Assembly: GCA_019120475.1 (NCBI GenBank)
Contig: DWVA01000009.1
Span: 1 to 7,331, forward strand
Direction of reading: 5' to 3'
Length of the DNA stretch: 7,331 nt
Source: Candidatus Blautia intestinipullorum
GTDB taxonomy: Bacteria; Bacillota; Clostridia; Lachnospirales; Lachnospiraceae
Position 1 is the stretch's first letter; each line of letters begins with the position of its first letter. Below, piece after piece: positions 1-6,499 of the stretch. Position numbers and translations under genes: made by a program. The notes under the pieces were generated by a model. It did no database searches, had not been told where the DNA came from, and saw nothing but the letters and a program-made list of their open reading frames with translations.

Positions 1-2777
1 TTTGGAATATATTTTTCCGCTGTCATTTCATACACCTTCCCGGCGGCGGAGAGATCCATGGAACCCCAGAGAAGCTTTACCGCTTCCTTTTTGTACGACT
101 CGTCCTCAGGATGCACCAGGGACAAAAAGAAGTCCAGCGTTCCCCGCACCAGGGGAGTTTCCAGAAAATCCTCCCGTCCGTTTACCACATAGGGAATTCC
201 CTCCTGGCTCAGCGTTTTTTCCAGCAGCCGCGCCTGGTAATGGGTACGGTAAAGAATAGCGATATCCCGAAAGCTTCTTGCTTTTCCCTCTTCTCTGTTT
301 CTCTGGCTCTCTGCGTCCAGCATATCGATTCCGCCGATCAGCCTGTTTATTTCCTTTGCCGCGAACACAGCCTCTCCCATTTTCGACGAGGCCTCCACGA
401 TCCTTACAGGCACTCCTTCTTCCTTATGCGAATGAAGGATCCTGTCATATCCGCCATTGTGGGAAACAGCGCTTAAAGCCCCCATAAGGATTTTCCCGGT
501 GCTCCTGTAATTTTCTGTAAGCGTGATCATCCGCAGTCCCGGAAAATCTTCCTTTACCCGGGAAAAACATTCCGCGTCTGCTCCCCGGAATCCGTAAATG
601 GACTGATCCGGGTCTCCGATCACAAAAAGTTCCCGTCCCTTTCTGTTCCATGCCTTTACCAGTCTGTACTGGAGAGGGCTGATGTCCTGGAATTCATCCG
701 CCAAAAGATAGGTAAATCTTTTTTCCAGCTCTGCCGGCAGTTCCGCTCCCTTTTCAAACACAGAAAGAGTTTCCAGAAGAAGATCGTCAAAATCATATCT
801 GCCGCTGTCTTTTTTCAGCTTTTCATAAGCTTCCAGAGCCTCTTTGGGAATCTCCTTTTCCTGCGCTTCGACAGTTTTTCCCTCTCCTGTCTTCCATATG
901 GAAACATGCTGAAGAAATTTCCCTGCCGGAACAGCAAGACCGTATTCCCGGCAGATTGTTTCCGCCCATTCTTTCCTGTCCGCCTCCTGGGCGATCCGGA
1001 CCGTCCGTCCCAGTTTTTCCAGAATTTCCATACTGATGGCATGGAAGGTTCCGATATGCATTCTGGACAGATTCCTCCCGCCGCCAAGAGCCGCTTCCAG
1101 CCTCTCCTTCATTTCCCTGGCGGCAAGATTCGTAAATGTCACTGCTGTGATCTCCGACGGTTTTACCTTTCGTGTCTCCAGAAGATAACGTATGCGGGCG
1201 GTAAGTGTTTTTGTCTTTCCTGTTCCGGGGCCTGCGATAACCGCCACTGCCCTGTCCGGCGCTTCCACTGCCTGCCTCTGCATTTCATTCAGTCCGTCCA
1301 GGGACGCGGCGTATTCTCTGTCCGGTTCCTTTCTGTTTTCCCCGGAGGCAGTTCCTTCCTGTACCGTCTTTTCTCCATTCCGCAGCGCTTCCATTTCGCT
1401 GTTTTTCCGCATTCTGTCCGTATTTTCTATATCTGTTTCCCGAAGAACGCTCTCCTGTACATTCTTCTTTCTGTCATCTCCGCCGCTTCCCGAAATCCCT
1501 ATTTCCTGGAAAAAGCTCATCTGTCCCCAGGGATTTTCAAGTTCATCCTGCTCAAAGAGAAGAATCGTTCCGTACTCTCCGTCAAATCCCGGATTCCTTT
1601 TTACTTCTCCGGCGCGCAGACGGCGGATTCCTTCCGCTGTCATATAGCCGAAGGATTCTCTTATATCTTCCGCCGGCACTTCCCGCAGGATCTCAAATTC
1701 CGATCCGAGACGGCTCAGCATTTCCTCATACTGCTGCTGTACTTTTTTGCTGGACGACGATTTTCCGATAGAGGCGGCGATCACCTCCGGAAGCGGCACC
1801 AGGCTTTCAAAGGGGCGTCCGTTCTCTCCCCTGGCGCCTTCCTCTCTGTCCGCAAGCTGGACGATCCGGTGATCCACTCCGATCGTCAGTTTTTTCCCGC
1901 AGACCGGGCACTTTCCCTGATATTTTTCCGCCTGGGCGGGGCTGAGACAGATATGGCACTTCCGATGTCCGTCGTAATGATATTTCCCCTCTTCAGGAAA
2001 GAATTCAATGGTTCCCTCAAGCCCTTCTCCCTCCTGAATGGCCCGGGACAGCCCCTGATACGACATATCTATATCCAGGAGATTCGCTTCCCTTCCCAGT
2101 TTTGCCGGAGAATGGGCGTCTGAATTGGAAACAAGATGAAAACGGTCAAGAGCAGACCATCTCCAGTTCATAGGAGGATCTGACGACAATCCCGTTTCTA
2201 CGGCGTGTATATAAGGCGTCAGGTCCTCAAAGCATTCTTCAATGGTATCAAATCCGGAAAAAGCTCCGAACAGCGAAAAATGAGGCGTCCAGATATGAGC
2301 CGGGATCAGGATCCCCTCCGGACAGATATCCAGCATGATCTCCAGAAGCTCCCGGCAGTCAAGTCCCAGGATCGGCCTTCCGTCGGAATGGATATTTCCA
2401 ATGGTCTCCAGCTTTTTCGACAGTCTTTCCGCATCCTCCAGTCCAGGAAGCAGGATCACATTATGCACCTTTCTGGTCTTTCCGTTTTTCTTATAAATGG
2501 AGCTGATCTCTCCTGAAACTACAAACCGGGGCGTTTCCCCGGGGAAGCTTCGAGATTCGTCCAGAATATATTCCTCTTTCAAACGGTAAAGCCCGTCCTC
2601 GGCAGGCTCCAGCCGCTCGTTAAGTTCTTCTCTCCATGCCGGATGGGTAAAGTCTCCTGTTCCCACAATGGAGATTCCCTTTTTTCTGGCCCAGAGATCC
2701 AGATGTTCCGGCGTTCCTTCTTTGCTGGTCGCTCTTGAATATCTGGAATGAATATGTAAATCTGCTATGCACTTCAT
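1..2777 (-). CDS. EndoQ-like PHP endonuclease fused to UvrD/PcrA-type helicase (C-terminus beyond the window)
   Basis: Predicted DNA repair enzyme: it nicks DNA 5' of deaminated bases and unwinds from the nick (inference from both halves). The frame is open from ATG 2777 to the left edge (925 codons). Residues 1-~415 resemble EndoQ/TIGR00375: DLHIHSRYSRATSKEG at 6-21, GTGDFTHP at 39-46 and NSDAH with D220 and H222 are PHP metal-binding motifs; Cys274, 277, 290 and 293 form a CxxC-x12-CxxC zinc site; a GFDGEYG-like block closes the domain. A charged low-complexity linker (about 425-490) follows. The helicase begins near 495: Walker A AGPGTGKT 515-522, VTFTN, GTFHA, DEFQD 694-698, GDPDQSIYGFRGAD from 721, LTENYRST. 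Motifs V and VI are not in the window. EndoQ is normally about 400-425 residues and UvrD about 720, so a protein of roughly 1,050-1,200 residues is expected. Start chosen because the PHP motif begins at residue 6 and a good ribosome binding site precedes it. Confidence 0.93.
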   Translation of the reverse strand, partial: MKCIADLHIHSRYSRATSKEGTPEHLDLWARKKGISIVGTGDFTHPAWREELNERLEPAEDGLYRLKEEYILDESRSFPGETPRFVVSGEISSIYKKNGKTRKVHNVILLPGLEDAERLSKKLETIGNIHSDGRPILGLDCRELLEIMLDICPEGILIPAHIWTPHFSLFGAFSGFDTIEECFEDLTPYIHAVETGLSSDPPMNWRWSALDRFHLVSNSDAHSPAKLGREANLLDIDMSYQGLSRAIQEGEGLEGTIEFFPEEGKYHYDGHRKCHICLSPAQAEKYQGKCPVCGKKLTIGVDHRIVQLADREEGARGENGRPFESLVPLPEVIAASIGKSSSSKKVQQQYEEMLSRLGSEFEILREVPAEDIRESFGYMTAEGIRRLRAGEVKRNPGFDGEYGTILLFEQDELENPWGQMSFFQEIGISGSGGDDRKKNVQESVLRETDIENTDRMRKNSEMEALRNGEKTVQEGTASGENRKEPDREYAASLDGLNEMQRQAVEAPDRAVAVIAGPGTGKTKTLTARIRYLLETRKVKPSEITAVTFTNLAAREMKERLEAALGGGRNLSRMHIGTFHAISMEILEKLGRTVRIAQEADRKEWAETICREYGLAVPAGKFLQHVSIWKTGEGKTVEAQEKEIPKEALEAYEKLKKDSGRYDFDDLLLETLSVFEKGAELPAELEKRFTYLLADEFQDISPLQYRLVKAWNRKGRELFVIGDPDQSIYGFRGADAECFSRVKEDFPGLRMITLTENYRSTGKILMGALSAVSHNGGYDRILHSHKEEGVPVRIVEASSKMGEAVFAAKEINRLIGGIDMLDAESQRNREEGKARSFRDIAILYRTHYQARLLEKTLSQEGIPYVVNGREDFLETPLVRGTLDFFLSLVHPEDESYKKEAVKLLWGSMDLSAAGKVYEMTAEKYIP

Positions 2778-2781
2778 TTTA

Positions 2782-2791
2782 TCACCGTCCT
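2782..2791 (-). promoter_or_regulatory. Ribosome binding site of the EndoQ-helicase gene
   Basis: On the minus strand this reads AGGACGGTGA, close to the anti-Shine-Dalgarno complement AGGAGGTGA, and ends 4 nt before ATG 2777 (about 8 nt from the core). It supports the chosen start. Confidence 0.6.
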
Positions 2792-2815
2792 GCGTTTATC
2801 AATCTTCCTTCGGAC

Positions 2816-2824
2816 ATTATATCA
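2816..2824 (-). promoter_or_regulatory. Extended -10 promoter for the EndoQ-helicase gene
   Basis: The minus strand reads TGATATAAT, a perfect TATAAT with the TG of an extended -10 element, inside an AT-rich spacer. Transcription would start near 2809, leaving a leader of about 32 nt. No convincing -35 lies 16-18 nt upstream, which is normal for extended -10 promoters. The housekeeping-type element suggests constitutive vegetative expression (inference). Confidence 0.6.
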
Positions 2825-2884
2825 TATTTATTTATGACGGGTTTATCTGCTTTTTCAATATTTTTATTTTCATTTTTTAATCAC

Positions 2885-2913
2885 GAATAATCTTCTTTCT
2901 TTTTGGGATAATA
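2885..2913 (+). promoter_or_regulatory. Possible sigma-G/sigma-F-type forespore promoter
   Basis: GAATA at 2885-2889 fits the GHATR -35 shared by sigma-F and sigma-G promoters of Bacillus. Seventeen nt later, GATAATA at 2907-2913 fits the sigma-G -10 (CATNHTA) except its first base. Sigma-G spacing is usually about 18 nt. Transcription would start near 2920, about 66 nt before the small gene at 2987. No good sigma-A -35/-10 pair was seen here on the plus strand. Short degenerate motifs in AT-rich DNA can match by chance. Confidence 0.33.
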
Positions 2914-2986
2914 AAAACCGTAATAAACAACTTGCCGAAGTCTCCCACAGGATTCTTCAGCAGATTACACTAGGAGGAATATTCAA

Positions 2987-3181
2987 ATGGCTAAAAATTA
3001 TGAAACCGACATGAAAACTGTCAACCACAGCTCAGACAAAGCTTCTGGAAAAAATGCGGCGGATTCTCAGAACTGCGGCAAAAACAGCTCCAAAAACAGC
3101 TCCCGGAACAGTTCTAAGAACAGCTCCAAAAACAAAGCTTCCGGCGCTTACGAGCAGGACAGCTCTTCCGACAGATACTAA
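2987..3181 (+). CDS. Small KNSS-repeat hydrophilic protein (64 aa), possibly spore-associated
   Basis: Unrecognised small protein. It has no signal peptide or membrane segment and is almost entirely Lys, Asn, Ser, Ala, Asp and Gln. Residues 32-49 are four KNSS-type tetrads plus KN (one starts with Arg), there is a single Cys at 30, and Tyr is the last residue. Translation is well supported: AGGAGG at 2972-2977 lies 9 nt before ATG 2987, and a strong hairpin follows the stop. Composition and size recall small spore-core or coat proteins of Bacillota, and the upstream sigma-G-like motif points the same way, but I do not see a known SASP signature. It is transcribed divergently from the EndoQ-helicase gene and is separated by a terminator from the downstream rhodanese cluster, so it is probably monocistronic. 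Function unknown. Confidence 0.75.
   Translation: MAKNYETDMKTVNHSSDKASGKNAADSQNCGKNSSKNSSRNSSKNSSKNKASGAYEQDSSSDRY
3080..3133 (+). repeat. In-gene tandem 12-nt repeat coding KNSS tetrads
   Basis: About 4.5 copies of a 12-nt unit (consensus AAAAACAGCTCC) encode residues 32-49 of the small protein. Copies differ mainly at synonymous positions (AGCTCC against AGTTCT) and by one Lys-to-Arg change, so the protein pattern is kept while the DNA diverges. Such arrays can change copy number by slippage. Confidence 0.8.
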
Positions 3182-3223
3182 GGCCCTGCAAAATCTTCTC
3201 CCTTCTTCTTAATATGATAAACC

Positions 3224-3253
3224 AGAAAGACTCCGCTGCCGCGGGGTCTTTCT
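3224..3253 (+). terminator. Strong hairpin after the KNSS-repeat gene
   Basis: A 13-bp stem (3224-3236 with 3241-3253, one T-G wobble at 3232/3245) closed by a TGCC tetraloop begins 42 nt after the stop codon. Only a pyrimidine-rich CTCTCTGTCC follows rather than a clean T-run, so termination efficiency is uncertain. It separates the small gene from the rhodanese gene. Confidence 0.6.
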
Positions 3254-3284
3254 CTCTGTCCAAAAAGCGGCGTTCTCTCCTTTA

Positions 3285-3314
3285 TGTCCTCTTTCCGGTG
3301 TGTCCTCTTTCCGG
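3285..3314 (+). repeat. Two 14-bp direct repeats upstream of the rhodanese gene
   Basis: TGTCCTCTTTCCGG occurs at 3285-3298 and again at 3301-3314, a 16-bp period. The TGTCC of the second copy can also pair with GGACA at 3315-3319 across a 9-nt loop. The repeats end 35 nt before the rhodanese start. They could be a local duplication or a paired regulator site. A TATGAT -10-like hexamer lies at 3324-3329 without a good -35. Confidence 0.7.
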
Positions 3315-3349
3315 GGACAGACATATGATAAATAAAAAAGGAGAAGCCT

Positions 3350-3661
3350 ATGTTTCCCATTGAGACGATTTCTGCAAAAATGCTGGATTATTATGCAGGG
3401 CGGTCCGACTCTCTGATCATAGATGTGCGGGATAAAAGTTCCTATCAAAAAAGCCATATCCGGGGAGCCGTCAGCTATCCTTACAGCGAGCTGACCGGAG
3501 AGGAGCAGTTTCCCGCCGGAAAAACGCTGATCTTTTACTGCGACAGAGGCGGCGCGAGTATGGCGGCTGCAAAACTTTTTGTCCGGAAGGGCTACCGCAC
3601 CCGTTCCGTAATCGGCGGTTTTGCGGCCTATCGCGGAAGAAATCTTGTAATTTCCGGATAA
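3350..3661 (+). CDS. Single-domain rhodanese-like sulfurtransferase
   Basis: A 103-residue rhodanese domain, the size of GlpE/PspE-type single-domain enzymes, predicted cytoplasmic. Rhodaneses carry sulfane sulfur as a Cys persulfide and pass it to thiophilic acceptors; the acceptor here is unknown. Visible hallmarks: LIIDVRD at 22-28 (the conserved Asp-Val-Arg strand), HIRGAVSYP at 36-44 (the H-I-x-G-A motif), and the active-site loop with Cys64 in YCDRGGAS, a six-residue loop typical of sulfurtransferases rather than the longer Cdc25-like phosphatase loop. GYRTRSVIGG near 81-90 matches the usual C-terminal G-[FY]-x-x-V-x-x-L-x-G-G block. AAGGAG at 3338-3343 precedes ATG 3350 by 6 nt. It lies 64 nt upstream of the YfcE-type gene on the same strand, so it may be the first gene of that operon, but a separate promoter in the gap cannot be excluded. 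Confidence 0.9.
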   Translation: MFPIETISAKMLDYYAGRSDSLIIDVRDKSSYQKSHIRGAVSYPYSELTGEEQFPAGKTLIFYCDRGGASMAAAKLFVRKGYRTRSVIGGFAAYRGRNLVISG

Positions 3662-3725
3662 CCGTGTTAAGGTAAAGAGGATTATTAAGAAGTTCCGCGC
3701 TTATCCGGCGCAAAGGAGGAAATCA

Positions 3726-4271
3726 ATGAAATACATGTTTGCATCAGATATCCATGGTTCCGCATATTACTGCCGCAAAATGCTGGATGCTTACAGAGAG
3801 GAACAGGCGGACCGCCTGGTACTGCTGGGCGATCTGCTTTACCACGGACCGAGAAACGACCTGCCCAGAGAATACGCTCCCAAAGAAGTCATTCCCATGC
3901 TCAACAGCCTGAAATCCGAAATCTACGCTGTCAGAGGCAACTGCGAAGCTGAGGTGGACCAGATGGTGCTTGATTTTCCCGTCATGGCAGATTACTGCAT
4001 TCTTTCCATAGACGGGCGGACCTTTTACGCTACCCACGGACACATATATAATCAGGACAATCTGCCGCCTTTAAAGGAGGGCGATATCCTCATCCACGGC
4101 CATACCCATGTTTTAAAAGCGGAGCAGCGTGAAGGTTACCTGCTTTTAAATCCCGGCTCCGTCTCCATCCCAAAGGAAGGCAATCCGCCCACCTACGCGG
4201 TGCTGAAGGACGGGCTGTTTACAATTAAAGATTTTGACGGAAATATGATCCGGGAAATGAGGCTGCCATGA
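3726..4271 (+). CDS. yfcE: YfcE-type metallophosphoesterase (phosphodiesterase)
   Basis: A 181-residue calcineurin-like metallophosphoesterase that looks close to full-length Escherichia coli YfcE (184 residues), a Mn-dependent phosphodiesterase on artificial substrates whose natural substrate is not established. All two-metal motifs are present: D8-x-H10 in SDIHG, GD35-36, GN71-72 in VRGNCEAEVDQM, H104 in THGH, and H126-x-H128 in GHTH. The YfcE-specific stretches HGPRN (40-44) and NPGSVSIPK also match. AGGAGG at 3714-3719 lies 6 nt before ATG 3726. Its TGA overlaps the next gene's ATG by 4 bp (ATGA, 4268-4271), which suggests translational coupling with the RNA methyltransferase. A second enzyme of the same superfamily closes the operon. 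Confidence 0.93.
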   Translation: MKYMFASDIHGSAYYCRKMLDAYREEQADRLVLLGDLLYHGPRNDLPREYAPKEVIPMLNSLKSEIYAVRGNCEAEVDQMVLDFPVMADYCILSIDGRTFYATHGHIYNQDNLPPLKEGDILIHGHTHVLKAEQREGYLLLNPGSVSIPKEGNPPTYAVLKDGLFTIKDFDGNMIREMRLP

Positions 4272-5416
4272 CACAGATGGAACTGATCGCTCCCTGCCAC
4301 TTTGGAATGGAGGCGGTGCTGAAAAGGGAAATCCTGGATCTCGGATATGAGATCAGCAAAGTAGAGGACGGCAAGGTCACTTTTCTCGCCGACGCCGCCG
4401 GAATTGCCCTTTCTAATGTTTTTCTCCGCACACCGGAGCGCATCCTTCTGAAGGCAGGAGAATTTAAGGCCCTTACTTTTGACGAGCTTTTTGAGAAAAC
4501 AAAGGCTCTTCCCTGGGAAAACTATATTCCGAAGGACGGAAAGTTCTGGGTGGCAAAAGCCAATTCCGTGAAAAGTGCGCTGTTCAGCCCTTCAGACATC
4601 CAGTCCATCATGAAAAAGGCTATTGTCGAACGTCTGAAAGGCGTTTACGGGATTTCCTGGTTTCCGGAGGACGGAGCCAGCTTTCCTATCCGGGTAGCTT
4701 TTATGAAGGACGTGGCTACCATAGGGATCGACACCTCCGGTGTCTCTCTTCACAAAAGAGGCTACCGTCAGATGACTGTAAAAGCTCCCATTACCGAAAC
4801 TCTTGCTTCCGCTCTGATCATGCTGACTCCCTGGAACAGAGACAGGATCCTTGTGGATCCGTTCTGCGGAAGCGGAACCTTCCCCATCGAGGCAGCTATG
4901 ATGGCCGCAGATATGGCTCCCGGCATGAACCGGTCCTTTCTTGCCGAAGACTGGAAACATCTTGTTCCAAGGCGCTTCTGGTACGATGCTGTGGAAGAGG
5001 CCAACGACAGGGTACATCTGAATATCGAAACAGATATCCAGGGCTATGATATTGATCCGGAGGCTTTGAAGGCCGCAAGATTCAACGCCAGAGAAGCCGG
5101 AGTGGACAAACTGATCCATTTTCAGCAGAGAGCGGTAAAGGATCTGCACCATCCAAAGCCCTATGGTTTTCTTATTACAAATCCGCCCTACGGGGAACGT
5201 CTGGAAGAAAAAGCCGCCCTGCCTCAGCTTTACCGGGAGATCGGCGAAAGCTTCCGCCGCCTGGACAAATGGTCTATGTACCTGATCACCTCTTACGACC
5301 GGGCGGAAAACGATATCGGCAGAAAAGCGGACAAAAACCGCAAAATATATAACGGAATGTTAAAAACCTATTATTATCAGTTTCTGGGGCCAAAGCCTCC
5401 AAGGAGGAATCAGTAG
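4268..5416 (+). CDS. rlmL: THUMP-domain class I SAM-dependent RNA methyltransferase (RlmL/YpsC type)
   Basis: A 382-residue COG0116-type enzyme, predicted to N2-methylate a guanosine in 23S rRNA as E. coli RlmL does (m2G2445). The exact target in this host is inferred. It has the short architecture of Bacillus YpsC and lacks the second (RlmK) methyltransferase domain of proteobacterial RlmKL. Domains in order: an N-terminal ferredoxin-like and THUMP RNA-binding region (about 1-165, with FSPSDIQSIMKKAIVERLK), a linker with SLHKRGYR, then the Rossmann methyltransferase. SAM-binding motif I is DPFCGSGTFPIEAA starting at D197, the acidic GYDIDPEAL motif follows, and the catalytic N305-PPY308 in TNPPYGERL is typical of base-amine methyltransferases. 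It begins inside the stop of the YfcE gene and ends 3 nt before rdgB, whose ribosome binding site (AAGGAGG, 5401-5407) lies in its last codons. Symbol given by family. Confidence 0.92.
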   Translation: MTQMELIAPCHFGMEAVLKREILDLGYEISKVEDGKVTFLADAAGIALSNVFLRTPERILLKAGEFKALTFDELFEKTKALPWENYIPKDGKFWVAKANSVKSALFSPSDIQSIMKKAIVERLKGVYGISWFPEDGASFPIRVAFMKDVATIGIDTSGVSLHKRGYRQMTVKAPITETLASALIMLTPWNRDRILVDPFCGSGTFPIEAAMMAADMAPGMNRSFLAEDWKHLVPRRFWYDAVEEANDRVHLNIETDIQGYDIDPEALKAARFNAREAGVDKLIHFQQRAVKDLHHPKPYGFLITNPPYGERLEEKAALPQLYREIGESFRRLDKWSMYLITSYDRAENDIGRKADKNRKIYNGMLKTYYYQFLGPKPPRRNQ

Positions 5417-5419
5417 ACT

Positions 5420-6004
5420 ATGAAAAAAGTAATTTTTGCCACAGGTAATGAAGGAAAAATGAGAGAAATCCGGGAAATCCTCGGAGATCTGGATATCCAG
5501 CTTCTTTCCCTGAAAGACGCAGGCATCCAGGCCAACATTGTAGAAGATGGAAAAACCTTCGAAGAAAACGCCCAGATCAAAGCCAGAACCATCTGCCAGC
5601 TTACCGGCGAGATCGTTCTGGCGGATGATTCCGGTCTGGAGATCGACTATCTGAACAAGGAACCCGGCATTTACTCTGCCCGCTATATGGGTGAGGACAC
5701 TTCCTACCGGATCAAAAACGCCAATCTCATCGAAAGACTGAACGGCGTGCCTGATGAACAGAGAACCGCCCGTTTTGTCTGCGCTATCGCTGCCGCTTTC
5801 CCTGACGGAACTATGAAAACTGTCCGCGCCACTATGGAGGGACGCATCGGCTATGAAGAAAAAGGCGAAAACGGCTTCGGTTACGATCCTATCTTCTATC
5901 TTCCGGAATATGGCTGCACCTCCGCGGAACTGTCCATGGAAGAAAAGAATAAAATCAGCCACAGAGGGAAGGCTCTTAAGGCTATCAAGGATGAACTGCA
6001 ATGA
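5420..6004 (+). CDS. rdgB: XTP/dITP diphosphatase (RdgB/HAM1 family)
   Basis: Nucleotide-pool sanitising enzyme: it hydrolyses ITP/dITP and XTP/dXTP to the monophosphate and pyrophosphate, keeping deaminated purines out of DNA and RNA. At 194 residues it is the usual family length. Visible motifs: FATGNEGK at 6-13 (T/S-x-N-x-x-K phosphate site), ADDSGLEID from 68 with catalytic D69-D70 (equivalent to E. coli RdgB D69), PGIYSARYMG, GENGFGYDPIF at 149-159 (base recognition and metal), and SHRGKAL at 180-186. The start is ATG 5420, with AAGGAGG at 5401-5407, a slightly long 12-nt spacing. The stop overlaps the next ATG by 4 bp (6001-6004). Pairing with a small metallophosphoesterase mirrors the Bacillus ysnA-ysnB order. 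Possibly relevant: an EndoQ-type gene lies a few kb away. Confidence 0.96.
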   Translation: MKKVIFATGNEGKMREIREILGDLDIQLLSLKDAGIQANIVEDGKTFEENAQIKARTICQLTGEIVLADDSGLEIDYLNKEPGIYSARYMGEDTSYRIKNANLIERLNGVPDEQRTARFVCAIAAAFPDGTMKTVRATMEGRIGYEEKGENGFGYDPIFYLPEYGCTSAELSMEEKNKISHRGKALKAIKDELQ

Positions 6005-6480
6005 AAATCCTCGTAGTAAGCGATACCCACGGCCGCGACAGCGGTCTTGAAAAAGCAGTGGCCCAGGAATCTCCTTTTGATATGCTGATCCACTGCGGAG
6101 ATGTGGAGGGCAGGGAAGACTACATAGAGGCACTGGCAGAGTGTCCCTGCTGTATTGTCTCGGGCAATAATGATTTCTTCTCCGACCTTCCCAGAGAAGA
6201 GATTGTCTCCATTGCCGGCCGTAACTTTCTGGTCACCCACGGACATTATTACGGCGTGTCCATGGAACTGGCCGGAATCGAAGACGAAGCCCGTTCCCGG
6301 AATCTGGACGGCGTATTCTTCGGCCACACCCACCGTCCTGTCCTTAAGATAAAAAACGGCTTTCTTCTCCTGAATCCCGGAAGCCTCTCCTATCCCAGAC
6401 AGCAGGGCCGCAGACCCAGCTACGCTGTCCTCTGGACAGATGATCAGAACAGGATCACAGGGGAGATCCGGTATCTGTAA
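6001..6480 (+). CDS. YsnB/MJ0936-type metallophosphoesterase
   Basis: A 159-residue calcineurin-like phosphoesterase, the short form found next to rdgB in many Bacillota (ysnB in Bacillus). Two-metal motifs are complete: D8-T-H10 in SDTHG, GD33-34, GNND 55-58, H80 in VTHGHYY, and GHTH with H109 and H111, followed by LLNPGSLSYPR. Related archaeal proteins such as MJ0936 are Mn/Ni-dependent phosphodiesterases in vitro; no natural substrate is known, so function stays general. It starts inside the rdgB stop (ATGA), with AAGGAT in the rdgB 3' end as a likely ribosome binding site, so the two products are probably made in a fixed ratio. It is the last gene of the operon: a strong hairpin begins 19 nt after its stop. 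It is clearly a paralogue of the YfcE-type gene three genes upstream but diverged and shorter. Confidence 0.92.
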   Translation: MKILVVSDTHGRDSGLEKAVAQESPFDMLIHCGDVEGREDYIEALAECPCCIVSGNNDFFSDLPREEIVSIAGRNFLVTHGHYYGVSMELAGIEDEARSRNLDGVFFGHTHRPVLKIKNGFLLLNPGSLSYPRQQGRRPSYAVLWTDDQNRITGEIRYL

Positions 6481-6499
6481 AAAACATATGCTTCTGTAG

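Noticed and set aside
906..2123. Long plus-strand open frame (405 codons) opposite the EndoQ-helicase gene
   Set aside because: It is antisense to a gene with clear PHP, zinc and Walker motifs; its translation is Phe/Ser/Cys/Arg-rich shadow sequence with no domain.
2853..2858. TTGAAA (minus strand) as -35 for the EndoQ-helicase promoter
   Set aside because: It is 31 nt from the TATAAT, too far for one sigma-A promoter; the extended -10 explains the site better.
3080..3133. CRISPR-like or minisatellite array
   Set aside because: The 12-nt units are contiguous, in frame and coding, with no spacers or cas genes.
3645..3673. TTGTAA-N17-TAAGGT as a promoter before the YfcE gene
   Set aside because: Both boxes match consensus poorly and the first lies in the coding end of the rhodanese gene; read-through from upstream is as likely.
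4592..5152. Minus-strand open frame of 186 codons inside the RNA methyltransferase gene
   Set aside because: It is opposite the SAM-binding region of a clearly coding gene and has no recognisable protein features.
5360..6133. Minus-strand open frame of 257 codons across rdgB and its neighbours
   Set aside because: It spans three well-supported plus-strand genes and reads as antisense composition without motifs.
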